Positions 6,739-8,070 of a stretch of DNA of 8,070 bases are shown one piece after another. Source of the stretch: an uncultured Bacteriovorax sp. (GTDB lineage Bacteria; Bdellovibrionota; Bacteriovoracia; Bacteriovoracales; Bacteriovoracaceae); the NCBI GenBank assembly GCA_946482295.1, contig CAMLRB010000163.1, positions 1-8,070 of the forward strand, written 5' to 3'. A program made the translations under genes and the position numbers. The first letter of the stretch is position 1; every line of letters starts with the position of its first letter. The notes beneath the pieces were generated by a model that made no database searches, was not told where the DNA came from, and saw only the letters and a list, made by a program, of their open reading frames with translations.

Positions 6739-8030
6739 CTTGCGTATTCTAATGCTTTCAATAAATCAATTCTTCCACCACTGATCATTTTGTCTTTGAA
6801 ACGATCAACTTTTGAAACCGAACTCATAAGAACTTCTTTCAATTGAAGAGGTGAGAGGTTCGGGAAGTGAGAAAGGACTTCTGCTGCAACTCCAGCTGTT
6901 GTTGGCGAGGCCATGGATGTTCCAGACATTGATTCGTATCTATTTCCCGGTGTCGTTGAAAAAATCGACGATCCTGGAGCCGCAACGTCTACACTGATTT
7001 TACCGTAGTTTGAAAATCCACTCATGCCTCCAGAGCTTGCTGTTGAAGCTACGATGAGAAGGTTGTCATTTTTGTGGCTCGCTGGATAAGTTGGACGACG
7101 ATCGATATCTGAAGAATCGTTTCCGGCAGCGGCCACAACCAGAACTCCATACTCATCTTGGATATGTTTTAGAGTGTCTGGAATGAGTGATCCACCTTCG
7201 TTGCTTCCTTTTCCGAATGAACAGTTGATGATTTTTGCTCCATTTTTAGCGGCGTAGATGAAAGCTTCGGCAACATCGACATCTGTTTCATCACTATTAT
7301 TTGGAACAGTTCTGATCCCCATTAGTTTTACGTTTGAAGCAATACCGGCGATTCCAATTCCATTATTTTGTTTGGCGCCGATTGTTCCCGCAACGTGTGT
7401 TCCATGTGAATGAGTGTCGCGATTGTTTCCCGTTGCTCTTCCTTGCGAATCGCGAACGAGTGTATTAATTCCATAAACGTCATCAATGTAACCATTTTGA
7501 TCATCATCAATTCCGTTGCCGGCCACTTCCTTTTCATTTTTCCAAAGAACATCTCTCAGATCTTCGTGATTAGTATCAATTCCTGTATCAACAATCGCTA
7601 CGATAATTTCGTGTGTACTTTGAGTACCGTATTGGCGGTAAGCAGAGTTTACAGAAACGCCATATTTAGCAGCATCCTGGAAAGACCAAATACGTCCAAC
7701 TTGAGGATCATTAAATTCCCCGGCAAGCTTTGATTCAAATGATTTCATATCGACTTGTTGAGGAGTAGGTAAGACCGATTTTTGTGCTTTAAAATTTCTC
7801 TCAACAGAGACAACTGTCGAGCTTTTTTTAAGCTCAGAATAAACGCTTTCAGATCCATCAGTGTGAACAATGTAGATGTTTCCGAAAAGGTTTTTAACGC
7901 CTTTTACATGTTGAAGTTTTGGAAGTTGTGATCCTGCTTTTACTTTGACCACCAATTCTGTTGGTGAAACATCGGCAAAAGAAACAGTTGAGACAGTGAG
8001 CCCTAGTAGAGCGACAGCGAGAGTTTTCAT
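6726..8030 (-). CDS. Secreted S8 family serine protease (subtilase)
   Basis: This 434-aa subtilisin-like endopeptidase is predicted to be exported. A signal peptide ends near SFA (19). A propeptide follows (about 20-105), whose start (TELVVKVKAG, 24-33) and VVSVERNF (73-80) resemble an I9-type inhibitor/chaperone domain. The catalytic domain runs from about 110 to 432. The triad is D148 in VDTGID, H209 in HGTHVAG and S372 in GTSMASP; N304 in AAAGND is the oxyanion residue. The acidic segment at 172-187 (NGIDDDQNGYIDDVYG) is the calcium-binding-type loop common in this clade. No C-terminal sorting or pre-peptidase domain follows, so it is probably released or periplasmic after pro-domain removal. 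AAGGA 6 bases before the ATG supports the start. Substrate is unknown. Confidence 0.95.
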   Translation of the reverse strand: MKTLAVALLGLTVSTVSFADVSPTELVVKVKAGSQLPKLQHVKGVKNLFGNIYIVHTDGSESVYSELKKSSTVVSVERNFKAQKSVLPTPQQVDMKSFESKLAGEFNDPQVGRIWSFQDAAKYGVSVNSAYRQYGTQSTHEIIVAIVDTGIDTNHEDLRDVLWKNEKEVAGNGIDDDQNGYIDDVYGINTLVRDSQGRATGNNRDTHSHGTHVAGTIGAKQNNGIGIAGIASNVKLMGIRTVPNNSDETDVDVAEAFIYAAKNGAKIINCSFGKGSNEGGSLIPDTLKHIQDEYGVLVVAAAGNDSSDIDRRPTYPASHKNDNLLIVASTASSGGMSGFSNYGKISVDVAAPGSSIFSTTPGNRYESMSGTSMASPTTAGVAAEVLSHFPNLSPLQLKEVLMSSVSKVDRFKDKMISGGRIDLLKALEYARTIK

Positions 8031-8036
8031 CTTTCA

Positions 8037-8041
8037 TCCTT
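8037..8041 (-). promoter_or_regulatory. Shine-Dalgarno of subtilase gene
   Basis: AAGGA on the - strand lies 6 bases before the ATG at 8030. Only 29 bases remain beyond it, too few to show the promoter. They contain a perfect 10-bp palindrome ACTGATCAGT at 8057-8066 of unknown meaning. Confidence 0.7.
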
Positions 8042-8070
8042 GAAAATGATTTTGGTACTGATCAGTGTAG

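Noticed and set aside
7410..7733. Open frame on the + strand opposite the subtilase gene
   Set aside because: It lies across the catalytic Asp and His region of the protease and is a chance frame.
8057..8066. Perfect palindrome ACTGATCAGT upstream of the subtilase gene as an operator
   Set aside because: About eight such 10-bp palindromes are expected by chance in 8 kb, and the promoter is cut off by the window edge.
1..8070. tRNA, rRNA, CRISPR, insertion sequence or attachment site
   Set aside because: No such structure, repeat array, transposase or integrase was seen on either strand; the genes fill nearly all of the window.

Overview
The window is a compact bacterial stretch of low G+C (about 40% by eye). 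Seven genes are well supported, intergenic gaps are short, and no RNA gene, IS element, CRISPR array or phage remnant is visible. Codon usage is uniform across the window. The mix of a Ku/LigD repair operon, several exported proteins and lysine-rich proteins would fit an environmental Gram-negative of the Bdellovibrionota/Bacteriovorax type. That placement is an inference from style and gene content. No phylogenetic marker is present to prove it.

Left part (1-4141, + strand): 176 bases hold no gene I can support. Then come ku, ligD and a DUF1415 gene, packed as an operon. ku and ligD overlap by ATGA, and only 12 bases separate ligD from the DUF1415 gene. Ku and the three-domain LigD (phosphoesterase-ligase-polymerase) form a complete two-protein non-homologous end-joining system, and the expected catalytic residues of LigD are all present. 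Why DUF1415 travels with it is unknown.

Middle (4120-5216, - strand): a GNAT-like acetyltransferase gene lies downstream of a small outer-membrane beta-barrel gene. The GNAT gene overlaps the DUF1415 gene tail to tail by 22 bp.

Right part (5217-8070): an 81-bp divergent region carries a near-consensus promoter whose predicted transcription start falls on the A of the next start codon. That gene, which has no Shine-Dalgarno, encodes a NADAR-domain protein with an N-terminal signal peptide. Its stop codon overlaps the start of mtgA (TAATG), a membrane-anchored peptidoglycan glycosyltransferase with an extra acidic tail. An S8 subtilase gene converges on mtgA with a 4-bp gap and starts just before the right edge.

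The most unusual unit is the exported NADAR + MtgA pair. Known NADAR enzymes are cytosolic N-glycosidases acting on ADP-ribose or riboflavin intermediates. A NADAR protein routed to the periplasm and apparently translationally coupled to a peptidoglycan polymerase suggests an envelope role that I do not recognise as described.
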